64,000 bases of DNA from Flammula alnicola (Eukaryota > Basidiomycota > Agaricomycetes > Agaricales > Strophariaceae), in NCBI GenBank assembly GCA_015499995.1, contig JADNRV010000035.1:62001-126000 (forward strand), in the 5' to 3' direction. Below the pieces are notes generated by a model. That model was given only the letters and a program-made list of their open reading frames with translations. It had not been told where the DNA came from and did not search any database. The position numbers and the translations under genes are program-made. Every line of letters begins with the position of its first letter. Positions within the stretch are counted from its first letter, which is position 1. Below, in pieces: positions 46,858-55,800 of the stretch.

Positions 46858-47119
46858 AGTAAACAAGCTGCGCGTCCTCACCGGTCGTGAGCGCGTGAGC
46901 GCCCAACCTCACTCCCCATCATACATCCCATCAAAAAAAAACTCCAAGGAGCTGATAGATCATAACGATAATTATATGTAGAGTATGGGCTCGAACAGCA
47001 GCCGTTCATCATGAGTAAGGCTAAGGCTGTACATGTACGAGCGGACGGAGGGCGGAATACCAGAGCACGCGCCTGGCCTCCATCAAAGGTCATGATTATC
47101 AAGCCTCGTTTTATTTTTG
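46858..47119. repeat. Direct repeat, left copy (element 3' side)
   Basis: 262 bp from AGTAAACAAGCTGCGCG to TTATTTTTG, identical by eye to 52629-52890. It contains an A8-9 run and no long frame. Confidence 0.92.
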
Positions 47120-47210
47120 CCCCGAAATGTATGCCTGGTAAGGTCTGAAGTGAGCGAGATTCCCAAAAAGACTAGGAGCTCCGCGACGCGTCGAGCGAAG
47201 GAAGACTCCC

Positions 47211-48479
47211 CTAGAGTTTAGGAGCGGAGCCAACGTACTGGAAAATATCAAAGCTGGGTCCCGACTCGCTGATTCCACGCCTGATTGGTGGCATCATGAG
47301 TCGGCCTATTGCCGCCTCGAGCGGGGTGTTCTGGATGTAGGGTGCAATTATGACGGCGTGCTTGCGCAAATAGCGCAGGAACGAGTCTCCTGCCCAGCGA
47401 CCCATGGTCTTGACCACGTCGAATGGCACTCCACGGAGTAAATAGACGAGCACGGCGCCTATGCGCAAGCCGTGGAACTGTAACTTGTCGATCATGCCCG
47501 CTGCTTCAGCAGCGGTATCCAACCGTTTGATGAAGGCTGTCCGTGTAAGGGGGCGCATGCCTTTCGGGTGGCGCCATGAGAACAAAGCGTCGTCGGTAGC
47601 ATGTGGGTTGTTGACCTCAAAGTGTCGCTGCAGCGCAGCCTCCGGATCGCAAATGCCGTTCTGCCGGGTCCAAAACACTGACTCGCCAGTGGGCGCAACC
47701 TTAGTCTGCGGCAAGAAAAAGCTGGTTGTCTGATTGCCGCTATTGTCTGTCTCGACCTTCACATTGCTACGCTTGACATATATTGCTGGCGCTGCCTTAA
47801 ACGCGGTTAGCGACTTCAAAGTGAATTCGCCAACGCGGGCAGCAGACCAAAAGGTCGTTGTCAGGCAAGCCCAGACCGCGACGTCCAGCGGGTCATTGAG
47901 ATCGAGTGTGGCACGGAGGTGACACAAGGTCTCCTCTGTAAACGGCTCACGTTTCTCCCTCTTTGAGGAGGGTGGAGCAAGTGTTGCAGCACCAGCAAGT
48001 ACTGCTTGCAACTCAGCACGCTGCATGGACCACACAGCACCATGAAGTGTGTGCCAAGCATGCACACCCTGCACGTACCCTGCCAGGGTGTCACCTGAGT
48101 AAGATCCAGCACAGGCGGCGATAAAGGAGAGGATAGTTGACGTGCGTGCTGGGCAACGCTCATCCTCGGACAGGTTTGAGAGATCACAGAAGACGTGATA
48201 TATGAGCAAACCCGAGCCATACGCGCTCCTCGAGCCTTCCCTCCAGCCAAAAGCCATGACATCAAGGACGCGCTCATACTCTGCACTCGAGAGGCTTGGA
48301 CGGCCGCCTCCTTGCACTGACTCGGACCAAGGCATCCACAAGCGCAGGCGATCCTTGGCGAGGCAATGCGGACGCAACAAGCTTGGCCTGGGAGTCAGAT
48401 CCGGATGATATGGCCGTGCTTGTGCTGCTGACCTTGGGGTAGTTACGGAAGGCAGCGAGCTATTAAACCTCTGCACCCC
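47211..48479 (-). CDS. Tyrosine recombinase of the DIRS-like element
   Basis: C-terminal 420 residues of a frame that is open from 50711. It has an N-terminal SAM-like core-binding part (WREGSRSAYGSGLLIYHVFC … DTLAGYVQGVHAWH) and the catalytic domain with the first Arg in SAARVGEFTL, HxxR in FHGLRIGAV, a Trp in MGRWAGDSF and the nucleophile Tyr in FLRYLR. That is the R-H-R-Y set of tyrosine recombinases, used by DIRS elements to integrate a circular DNA intermediate. The true start is unclear: no obvious ATG precedes the domain outside the region overlapping RT, so translation may involve frameshifting, reinitiation or splicing. The coordinate given is where recognisable sequence begins. Confidence 0.85.
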   Translation of the reverse strand, partial: GVQRFNSSLPSVTTPRSAAQARPYHPDLTPRPSLLRPHCLAKDRLRLWMPWSESVQGGGRPSLSSAEYERVLDVMAFGWREGSRSAYGSGLLIYHVFCDLSNLSEDERCPARTSTILSFIAACAGSYSGDTLAGYVQGVHAWHTLHGAVWSMQRAELQAVLAGAATLAPPSSKREKREPFTEETLCHLRATLDLNDPLDVAVWACLTTTFWSAARVGEFTLKSLTAFKAAPAIYVKRSNVKVETDNSGNQTTSFFLPQTKVAPTGESVFWTRQNGICDPEAALQRHFEVNNPHATDDALFSWRHPKGMRPLTRTAFIKRLDTAAEAAGMIDKLQFHGLRIGAVLVYLLRGVPFDVVKTMGRWAGDSFLRYLRKHAVIIAPYIQNTPLEAAIGRLMMPPIRRGISESGPSFDIFQYVGSAPKL

Positions 48480-51006
48480 ATTCAGGGTTCCTGCCGCTGT
48501 GACATCCCTCAGCCTCGTCGATAAAAAGCTGGGCGTTAAATTGCTCACGCCGGTCCTGTTCGGATAGGGTGCGAGATATGACACGTGCGGCCGCCTTTGG
48601 ATAGCGGCCCGCTGCGTGGAGACGTCGTTCCGTGGGGCTGAAATTCGCAGTCGATCTGATGAGGAACCTATCGAGGGATGGGTCAAGAGGGATGTCAGGA
48701 AGGAGGAGGTTGTTGGAAGGGTAGACACCGCGGGAAGGAGCGTCTGCTGGGTTGTCTGCACTAGGAACATACGCGGCATGCATGGCATCTGCTGCTCCTT
48801 CCTGCTCAAGACGGGCGTGGATCCTGCGGAACACAAGGTTGACCTCCTTATTTCTGCTTCTGCCATTCCACCATCCCTCGACGACGCCCATGTTGTCACC
48901 GTAGAGCTTGAAGTGCTGTCCTGCCTTCCGAGTTTGAAGAAGCGCGTAGACGAGGAACTCGAAGCCAATCGCTTCCGCCCAGCCAATGTCCCGGACACCG
49001 TCGAGGGTCTTCCAGCCTGGGATGAGCCTCCAAGCCCTCCAGTAACACCCAATGACGATTGCAATGCCGACGCCGGAGCTGGCATCAGAGTAGGCATCAC
49101 GATTGATGAGGCTGACCGGGCCTGGAATAGTGCGACAGAGCGCCGGTCCGCTGAGCTTTGAGATCCACCAGACAATGTCGTTATCGACTCCGTCGGCAGC
49201 ATGCCTAGGAACGAATGGACTCTTGTAACAAGTGGCCATTGTGGTCTCCAGGCCAGTGATCCAAGCACGTCCAGCTGGGAGGACAAGGCTGACATGCAAG
49301 AGCTTTCCGTAAAGCTCCTGCACATCTCGCAGTGTGTGTGTGCCTCGCAAAACCCATGCATGCAGGCAGGCCAGGTACTTCTCTGCCTTTCCGGGGGCCA
49401 ACGAGACCTTGTGTCTGTCCAGATCCCAGAGGAAACCAATGTAGACCGCCGTCGACGCAAACGGCGAGTCCTTCGATTTTTCCCAGGGCACACCCAACAT
49501 GTCGGAGAGCCGGTCCACGTCATCCATACAGTAGGTATATTTTGTATCGACCTCGGAACGACACGAAGAAGCGGAGAGGTCACGGCAAGGAAACCGGCAA
49601 TCCTCATCAAACTCTGCCAAGGTGCCATCATCAAGAATGCGGCCACCAAACCAAAGGCGACCGCCGGTTTGGTGTTGACCTCTTTCCACAATTTCTCGGT
49701 GCCATCCCTCACGCTGCTTGTTGTATGCCTCCAAGTGTATACGGAGGATCCGAAACATAATATTGTCATCCACCCACTTGGACAACGGAAGCATCCCACG
49801 CGCACGCGAAATATCTGCATAACCGTCACCAACATGGCCATAACCACCGCCAGCTGGCCGAGAGCCAAAGCAGAGACGGCGATCAACCTCAAACTGGTCT
49901 TCGCCGGTACGGACGACACCTGCATTCCACTGCGAATGGTGCAGTGGAATAGTGCGGTACGCTTCAGCCACATCGCGTACCGCCGCTTGCGAGCCAGGAG
50001 GAAGCCGAGAGATAGTGAGACAGATGATGGAAAAAGTCCCCCACGTGCATGGGAAATCGTCAGCGTTGATGGTGGAATTAACGGATGGGATTGGGAAGTC
50101 TGCGGTGACATGTTGTGGATATGAAAGGTTCTGGATGAGTCGGAACCTGTCCCCTGACTTAGGGACAAGAGCGAGCGGAGATGACTGAAAAGGCCCAATG
50201 AGGCGCTCGAGCTCATTCCGTGTGAATGGGCCAATATAACGGCCCAACTGGACTTCCTTCGCAATAATAGCTTCAAAAGCCGCAGCGAATTCCACCACGG
50301 ACTTGCTGTTAGGCGGCACTTGAGTCCTCGCTGGCTTTGGGTAATTAAACTTGAAGCCCTCGCGGAAACCCTCCGGAATGCGCCAGTACCTCTCCAGCAA
50401 GCCTGCCGCTCGGAGCTCTGATTCCCATGCTCTCCAGTGGTAAGGAGATTCGATCTCAAGCCCTCGCGGACCCTTCCGCACGAGGGCAGTTCGCAGCTCC
50501 ATGGGTAGCCTGCCCGCAGCCAGAGCAAATATGTCGTTCGTTGTGCTGGCTGCTGCGACAGCCACTGTGCTTCTGCCACTCGCAGCACAGCTGGCGCCCA
50601 TCGTAGGTCCATAACTGCCGATTCTCTCTCTTGGAGAGTGTCTGATGGGCCTTGTTCCAGGTTCTGGTCGCCGTGCACTCGCCAATTGCGTGAGAATGCC
50701 GTCCAAGGCATACGGCGCAGGGGGGATAGGACGATGATGGACTCCCTGCGCCCTGCCGAAAATCCTGCGAGTGCCCAGCCCTGCGAAGAGGCGAAGTTGA
50801 GCGACGCTTAACGCCAGCCTGCACTGGTGAAGGCGAAGGCCGGCGAGATCGGCCCACGTGACCGAAGTTCTGACTTTGAGGCGCCTCCGCTGACTAGCGA
50901 ACGCCAATGGCATGCGGCAAAAATGAGCAACGAGCGGAGGTACGAGCAACGAGCAGGGGTGCGAGCAACGAGCGGGGAAATGAGCAGCGAGCAGGGGTGC
51001 GAGCAT
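48463..51006 (-). CDS. Reverse transcriptase-RNase H of the DIRS-like element
   Basis: An 847-codon frame. Recognisable sequence starts near residue 205 (RYWRIPEGFREGFKF…). RT block: SPLALVPKSGDRFRLIQNLS, the first Asp in AVRDVAEAYRTIPLHH (about residue 345), and KWVDDNIMF (about 411-417) as the YxDD-equivalent. RNase H follows with acidic residues in RDAYSDASSGVG, GFEFLVYAL, LYGDNMGVVEGWW and VPSADNPADAPSRG, a set typical of DIRS RNase H. No Dam-type methyltransferase domain, which several DIRS elements have, is seen. The first 170 residues are translated tandem repeat and a zinc-finger region in another frame and are probably not expressed as such. The frame is intact. Confidence 0.88.
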   Translation of the reverse strand: MLAPLLAAHFPARCSHPCSLLVPPLVAHFCRMPLAFASQRRRLKVRTSVTWADLAGLRLHQCRLALSVAQLRLFAGLGTRRIFGRAQGVHHRPIPPAPYALDGILTQLASARRPEPGTRPIRHSPRERIGSYGPTMGASCAASGRSTVAVAAASTTNDIFALAAGRLPMELRTALVRKGPRGLEIESPYHWRAWESELRAAGLLERYWRIPEGFREGFKFNYPKPARTQVPPNSKSVVEFAAAFEAIIAKEVQLGRYIGPFTRNELERLIGPFQSSPLALVPKSGDRFRLIQNLSYPQHVTADFPIPSVNSTINADDFPCTWGTFSIICLTISRLPPGSQAAVRDVAEAYRTIPLHHSQWNAGVVRTGEDQFEVDRRLCFGSRPAGGGYGHVGDGYADISRARGMLPLSKWVDDNIMFRILRIHLEAYNKQREGWHREIVERGQHQTGGRLWFGGRILDDGTLAEFDEDCRFPCRDLSASSCRSEVDTKYTYCMDDVDRLSDMLGVPWEKSKDSPFASTAVYIGFLWDLDRHKVSLAPGKAEKYLACLHAWVLRGTHTLRDVQELYGKLLHVSLVLPAGRAWITGLETTMATCYKSPFVPRHAADGVDNDIVWWISKLSGPALCRTIPGPVSLINRDAYSDASSGVGIAIVIGCYWRAWRLIPGWKTLDGVRDIGWAEAIGFEFLVYALLQTRKAGQHFKLYGDNMGVVEGWWNGRSRNKEVNLVFRRIHARLEQEGAADAMHAAYVPSADNPADAPSRGVYPSNNLLLPDIPLDPSLDRFLIRSTANFSPTERRLHAAGRYPKAAARVISRTLSEQDRREQFNAQLFIDEAEGCHSGRNPEWGAEV
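50456..50857 (-). CDS. Zinc-finger (nucleocapsid-like) ORF of the DIRS-like element
   Basis: A basic, Ser-rich start (GRSRRPSPSPVQAGVKRRS) is followed by a Cys/His-rich region: PPCAVCLGRHSHAIGEC, then CCEWQKHSGC … HICSGCGQATHGAANC, giving a CCHC-like knuckle and a CCCH-like finger. Agaricomycete DIRS gag/pol junctions carry such fingers. It lies in a third frame relative to RT and the recombinase frame, overlapping both at 50456-50711, and is probably joined to the gag-like ORF by splicing or read by frameshift. Confidence 0.7.
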   Translation of the reverse strand: MGRSRRPSPSPVQAGVKRRSTSPLRRAGHSQDFRQGAGSPSSSYPPCAVCLGRHSHAIGECTATRTWNKAHQTLSKRENRQLWTYDGRQLCCEWQKHSGCRSSQHNERHICSGCGQATHGAANCPRAEGSARA

Positions 51007-51082
51007 ACGAGCGGGTTATGAGCAAACGAGCGGGTTACGAGCAAACGAGCGGGGTACGAGCAGCGAGCAGCGAGCGAGCAGT
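50919..51082 (-). repeat. CGAGCA-type tandem repeat, block 1
   Basis: Degenerate repeats of ACGAGCAACGAGCGGGG-like units on the plus strand, between the gag-like and zinc-finger/RT ORFs of the retroelement. They produce an artificial CSHPCSLL-type peptide in the RT frame. Confidence 0.85.
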
Positions 51083-51357
51083 GGTGTTTGTGTGTGCAAT
51101 ATATGTCAAATGGAATGAAAATACAGGGATGTCAGTTGTGTTCTGTACTCTGCAAGGTAGATGAAACAACGTACGTTTGGGAAACGAGACCGCGCAGGCT
51201 CTCTCGACGAGCGGCCTTGGGTGCCGGCAGCTTCCGTGAGCTGTTGGGGGTGTGGTAGGCCCATCACGACGCGATAGGACGCGATCGCGGAACGTCGAAC
51301 AGTCGAAGCGGGCAGAACAAGCCGTCGTGACATGGCAGGGCATGATCACGGAATATG

Positions 51358-51442
51358 CAAGCAAACGAGCAGCGAGCAGCGAGCAAAACGAGCAACGAGC
51401 AGCGAGCAAAACGAGCAACGAGCACAACGAGCAACGAGCACC
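51358..51442 (-). repeat. CGAGCA-type tandem repeat, block 2
   Basis: Second block of ACGAGCAACGAGCAGCGAGC units just downstream of the gag-like stop, 275 bp from block 1. Confidence 0.85.
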
Positions 51443-51491
51443 CCAAAATTTGGTGTGAGGAAATATGGAAAAGGGATACAATAATAAAAGA

Positions 51492-52412
51492 TTAGTATTG
51501 TTTACTGCACAAAGAATAGGAATGGCGTACGCGTAAGATCCTCGCATCTAGAGCTGCATCAGTGCGCCGCCTGTTCTCCTGATAGAGTCTGTCCTTCAGC
51601 TTCATGAGCTCATCGTAAGGGATGATGTCGAGGTTCCAAGCACCCGCGGGGGTTGGAATGGCGTCATGCCAAGCACGTCGTTGTTCGGCGGCCCATGCGA
51701 GGAGCGTGGCTTTGTCGAGGGGGTTAGCAGAAAGCCTGAGCTCGTGGTTCAACAGATTGGACAAAAAATCCGTGACCATCTTGATGCGGACTGGATCCCA
51801 GTGGGAATCTTCCATCGCGAGGACGTAACGTGGCACCGCCTGACTGAATTCCTCCCACGTCAAATCCGCGTCAGCCACCGCTGCGCGCGATTCCTTCGCA
51901 GACGCTGCCGGCATGAAAGAGGAAATGCCGTCAACATGGGAAATGACCATGGCGTCGTCGTCGATGCAGTCGTGCTCCGAATCGTCGAGCCCCGCAGGCG
52001 TCCAGTACCACAAGGGGCAGTACTTTCCCTTGCTCATCCTATTCAAGGCCCAAGGCCTCACGCGAATAACCGAATGAGATGGCGGAGGTCGATCCGGAAT
52101 AGGTAAGAACTTCTCCTTGTTCTTCTTGATCTCGTCTCTGCGGGCGATCTCCAGATCTTTCGCCAATTCCTCGGCTCTCGCGGCCTCGGCCTGTACTGCC
52201 TGCTCTTCAATCGCCTTCGCCGCCGCGGCGTCGTCGTCCGCCCGGCGCTGCCATATGGCCCTCTGCGAGGTGTTGTTGGCCTTCCATGCCTTCTCCAGAA
52301 TCTCGGCCGCTTGCGCGTCTGTGACCGTGTCGGACTGAAAATCTGTCCTCGCCTGCAGAAAATCAGGGCCCGTGAAATCCGGGCACGTCTCGTTGTTTGG
52401 GTTTTGAGACAT
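51492..52412 (-). CDS. Gag-like ORF1 of the DIRS-like element
   Basis: From ATG 52412 (MSQNPNNETCPDFTGPDFLQ) about 306 residues. A charged coiled-coil part (AKAIEEQAVQAEAARAEELA) precedes a conserved-looking globular part (YCPLWYWTPAGLDDSEHDCI, ADLTWEEFSQAVPRYV, DFLSNLLNHELRLSANPLDK, ALLAWAAEQRRAWHDAIPTP). I recognise this pattern as a recurrent Agaricomycete transposon Gag-like protein (WYFTPEG-type), with no assigned biochemical role. The longer frame from 52598 is not preferred because it begins outside the likely transcript leader. The 3' end may be spliced onto the zinc-finger ORF. Confidence 0.75.
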   Translation of the reverse strand: MSQNPNNETCPDFTGPDFLQARTDFQSDTVTDAQAAEILEKAWKANNTSQRAIWQRRADDDAAAAKAIEEQAVQAEAARAEELAKDLEIARRDEIKKNKEKFLPIPDRPPPSHSVIRVRPWALNRMSKGKYCPLWYWTPAGLDDSEHDCIDDDAMVISHVDGISSFMPAASAKESRAAVADADLTWEEFSQAVPRYVLAMEDSHWDPVRIKMVTDFLSNLLNHELRLSANPLDKATLLAWAAEQRRAWHDAIPTPAGAWNLDIIPYDELMKLKDRLYQENRRRTDAALDARILRVRHSYSLCSKQY

Positions 52413-52628
52413 CGAAAAGTTTCTAAAAATTCGGTCGGATCTAGACGACGTTGGTAGATAGCTCGATGCAAAATTTTCAGCTAATCCTCGAAAAACTGAG
52501 GCTTGACGAGTGTGTCGGCGATTTTCTGAGGTGGCGAGAGACAGGAAAGTTCTCGCCACAAATGCTGACCCATCTCGTAGACCTCTTTTTTCGATCATGC
52601 CCTATTCGGCCATTCACTAAAATCAATC

Positions 52629-52890
52629 AGTAAACAAGCTGCGCGTCCTCACCGGTCGTGAGCGCGTGAGCGCCCAACCTCACTCCCCATCATACATCCC
52701 ATCAAAAAAAAACTCCAAGGAGCTGATAGATCATAACGATAATTATATGTAGAGTATGGGCTCGAACAGCAGCCGTTCATCATGAGTAAGGCTAAGGCTG
52801 TACATGTACGAGCGGACGGAGGGCGGAATACCAGAGCACGCGCCTGGCCTCCATCAAAGGTCATGATTATCAAGCCTCGTTTTATTTTTG
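52629..52890. repeat. Direct repeat, right copy (element 5' side)
   Basis: 262 bp matching 46858-47119; flanking bases differ immediately outside both copies. In the element's orientation it precedes the gag-like ORF and may hold the promoter. Confidence 0.92.
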
Positions 52891-55800
52891 AAAGTCTCGA
52901 TGTCTGAAATCGACGTGAATCTATTCTCATTGAATATTGACCATCACCAGTGACGTCCGCCTTGTCCCTGCTAAATCCTCGGACCTCCTTCCTACCTTCA
53001 AGTTGCACGACAGACAATATCAAATCAGCGTACATGGGTGGTGACATTTTGCGGGAATCTCAATCGGAAGATCCAACACCGCACGGCGTCTGCGAGTTGC
53101 CTACTCTGGGCAGCGCTTCGGCATCGATCCATGCATGTGGACGCACTCACGGCAATCCGGACGGGAGGCATTTAGTGGGATCACGGAAAAGTGCGAGCAC
53201 AGCCACGCGCCGTGCGGTTGCTTTTGTTCCTCTCCACGCGACCCAAATCGGAGACGACCCCTTGATTATTAGATAATTTATGAATAATCCAAAGTATCCT
53301 TGACGGGTAATTTAGACCCTGTTCAACGGGCCCTGTATTTTTTCCTTCCCAAAAACGGAACAACACCGGAATAGAAAGAGAACCCCAGAACTTTCGGGTT
53401 TGCACTGTGGTAGCCGGCTGCAGTCTCCCGCGCTTCACGCTGCTTCACGGGAGCTTTCGTTCAAGATTCTAGGCAAGGCAATATGACATGATGTGGCGCA
53501 TTGCGAACGTAGCCTGAAGACTAGACCCAACCACCGGCATGGGATCACAAGTAGCCAGGCAAAAGTACCATCCCGATGCGCCTATCTTCAAGCTTCATTA
53601 TCAAGCATGAATTACTGAACATCCGATTCCAAACCAGCAGTGCGTGATCATGTTGGCTTAATAATAATAGCAACTCTAAAAGTTATCTTGCGCTGAACTT
53701 CGAACGGCCTCTGAGTCAACTAGTATATTCATGACGGTAAGTACGCCGATAGGTCTGCGATACGCTGCCGCCTGCTGTTCCGATCAGACGGCCATGAGAC
53801 TTTCGAACGCATAGGCTGCCCACGTACCTTCAGTAGAGACGCGCAAATTCGACGCCATTGCATATGCATACCCGTCGAAGGGTATGTCATTGGTGATCTA
53901 GTATGACGCCGGAATTATATAGCGGGGTGCGGATGTGATGATTTTCGATGTCGTCCAACGTTTCCACGCTGTATAATTTAGAGTCGTCGAGGACACGAGG
54001 TCGTGTTACACGTCAACCTTGATTCCGGAGAAAGTTGTGGCAAGGAGAAGCGGCGATAAAAGGGCACTTTGCGTTCAGTTTTACCCACTCCACTATGTTG
54101 GAAGCGTTGAAGCTAGGGAGCGAACGATACATCCAATTTTCACGCTTTGTTTGGGCGCAATCATCGTGGATGACACAGTGGCCATGCTGATCATGAACTG
54201 CAGGAACCCGTGCAGAGAAATGAGTACTCTGGTGAGACGACAAAGTCACTATACTCTAATTCTTAACCTTGATGCCGTCCGTGCTAATGAATTCTATCCT
54301 AGATGTCGATATTCAGCTTGGATGATGTCGTTCAGTTGTCTGTAAGACGAATCCTCCAATTAGCTATAGGATTCATGAGGATTCTACCGTAAGTGTCTGA
54401 AACCCCGGGAACCATGGAGTCTCTACGCTATTTAAGCCTTGAAGTTGAGTCGCATAATATCCAGCTATGTAAATTCTTCTAGCTCTTGGAAGAACGTTAA
54501 CACGGGTTTGAAAAATAAGAAAGAAAAGTAGATGCGATAATGCCGGATCGAAGCGTATCCTCGCCGGCTCTGGGTCACCTGCCTGCGCTTAGTTGAAGTC
54601 CACGGTTAGATTACGAAAAGGTTTGGCGTGAGGTGTGCTCGTTGCAGCCTCCGAGATTGGACAATGAGCACATCCCTTCCCCAAAAAATTGTCCCATTAC
54701 TGTAAATAAGTGCGGGGATGCAAGCTCAAGGGTGACGATTGCTCGTGACGACATCTCAGGCATGAACTCGTCCGGAAGGATCTTGCAGACAATCCTTTGG
54801 GGTTCTATCTTTTTTTGCGGTTATTAGTTGGTATCGTTCCCAATATAAGTGATGACCCGTAGCGAGCTCGCGTAGCAGCCTGAAGAGTTCAACGACGGAT
54901 GTCTTTTTGCCAGATTAAATGACCGATACCTAAAGTCAACCTCAAGTGGACCCGAGATGAATTCCAAGATCACAAATCAACATGCTCGTCCAAATGTTCA
55001 CAGCTTGACAGTTTTATAAATCAGAGGTCACTTTAACTACTACATAATTTAACCCGCCAACCATCTATCAGAGGGTGAGAACGTACGACCTCCTACGACG
55101 CGCCTGTCAATTAACGCGTCCACACGTGCTCGAACACGTGCTGGTTTTGTTTGTTCCTCAGAGTCATTGATGCGAAATCCGGACAAGGTCCCAAACTACT
55201 CCAGACGCGTCTTTTCCGGAGCTCTCACTTGCCCTTTGCCTTGTGGTCGTTGCTATCCTCCGCCGACGACCTCAGGTATTTAAACTTAGCTCTGTCTGAT
55301 TACCGGCTTTTGATAGACTGAATACGCGACCGCTCTCGCTGAGGTATGTGTCATTTATCAGCATCGGAGTTGCGTTCAATCTTTCGCGATTATCCAGTGA
55401 CTGCGAGCGTAAATCGATAATATCGGAGAACCTCAAACTCGCTATCATCTTGGAAGATGGCGGGGATAACCCACGTCGCAAACTCTACTAAGATACGTGA
55501 TCCTACAAAGAGTTTGGATCCACTATTTGTAAATATATGCGCGCTGACAGAGCCGACGCGACAGCCCCAGGCCACAAACTCTGAGAACTTTCAAATATGT
55601 ATCACTGTACGTGAAATACAGCTCAGAAATCGTATCCTACCTGATTTTGCCGTTTAGCTGTGCATCTCACCTGTGAGGACATAGCGTCTTCACCCTTCTA
55701 CCATCAAATAAATATCCATGGGGCTCCTAGGTCAGTTTTTTTTGAATGATATACCCGAGTACAACTTGGTGCTGATTATAAACGCTACCTTGCGTCTGAG

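Larger units (their letters stand above)
46858..52890 (-). mobile_element. Tyrosine-recombinase retrotransposon (DIRS-like) with 262-bp direct repeats
   Basis: A 6033-bp unit read on the minus strand: direct repeat, gag-like ORF, tandem-repeat spacer, zinc-finger ORF, RT-RNase H, tyrosine recombinase, direct repeat. RT plus tyrosine recombinase and no DDE integrase defines the DIRS order. The bordering direct repeats (46858-47119, 52629-52890) look identical. They do not have TG…CA LTR ends, and no short target duplication is apparent outside them, as expected for recombinase-mediated insertion. Unlike classical DIRS-1 there is no inverted repeat; the arrangement is closer to the split-direct-repeat forms (PAT, Ngaro), although a second repeat pair was not found. 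All catalytic residues I can check are present. Confidence 0.88.

Noticed and set aside
49201..50124. Plus-strand 307-codon frame
   Set aside because: Antisense shadow of the RT-RNase H gene with no recognisable domain.
48480..50711. N-terminal 740 residues of the 1166-codon minus-strand frame as a protein
   Set aside because: It is the +1 shadow of the RT-RNase H coding sequence and shows no domain; only its C-terminal 420 residues (tyrosine recombinase) are recognisable. Kept as a finding about the open frame, not as a gene.
50919..51442. CRISPR-like array
   Set aside because: The repeats are short, degenerate and contiguous without unique spacers, in a eukaryotic retroelement.
46858..52890. 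Classical LTR retrotransposon
   Set aside because: The repeats lack TG…CA ends, no short target duplication is seen, and the element encodes a tyrosine recombinase rather than a DDE integrase.
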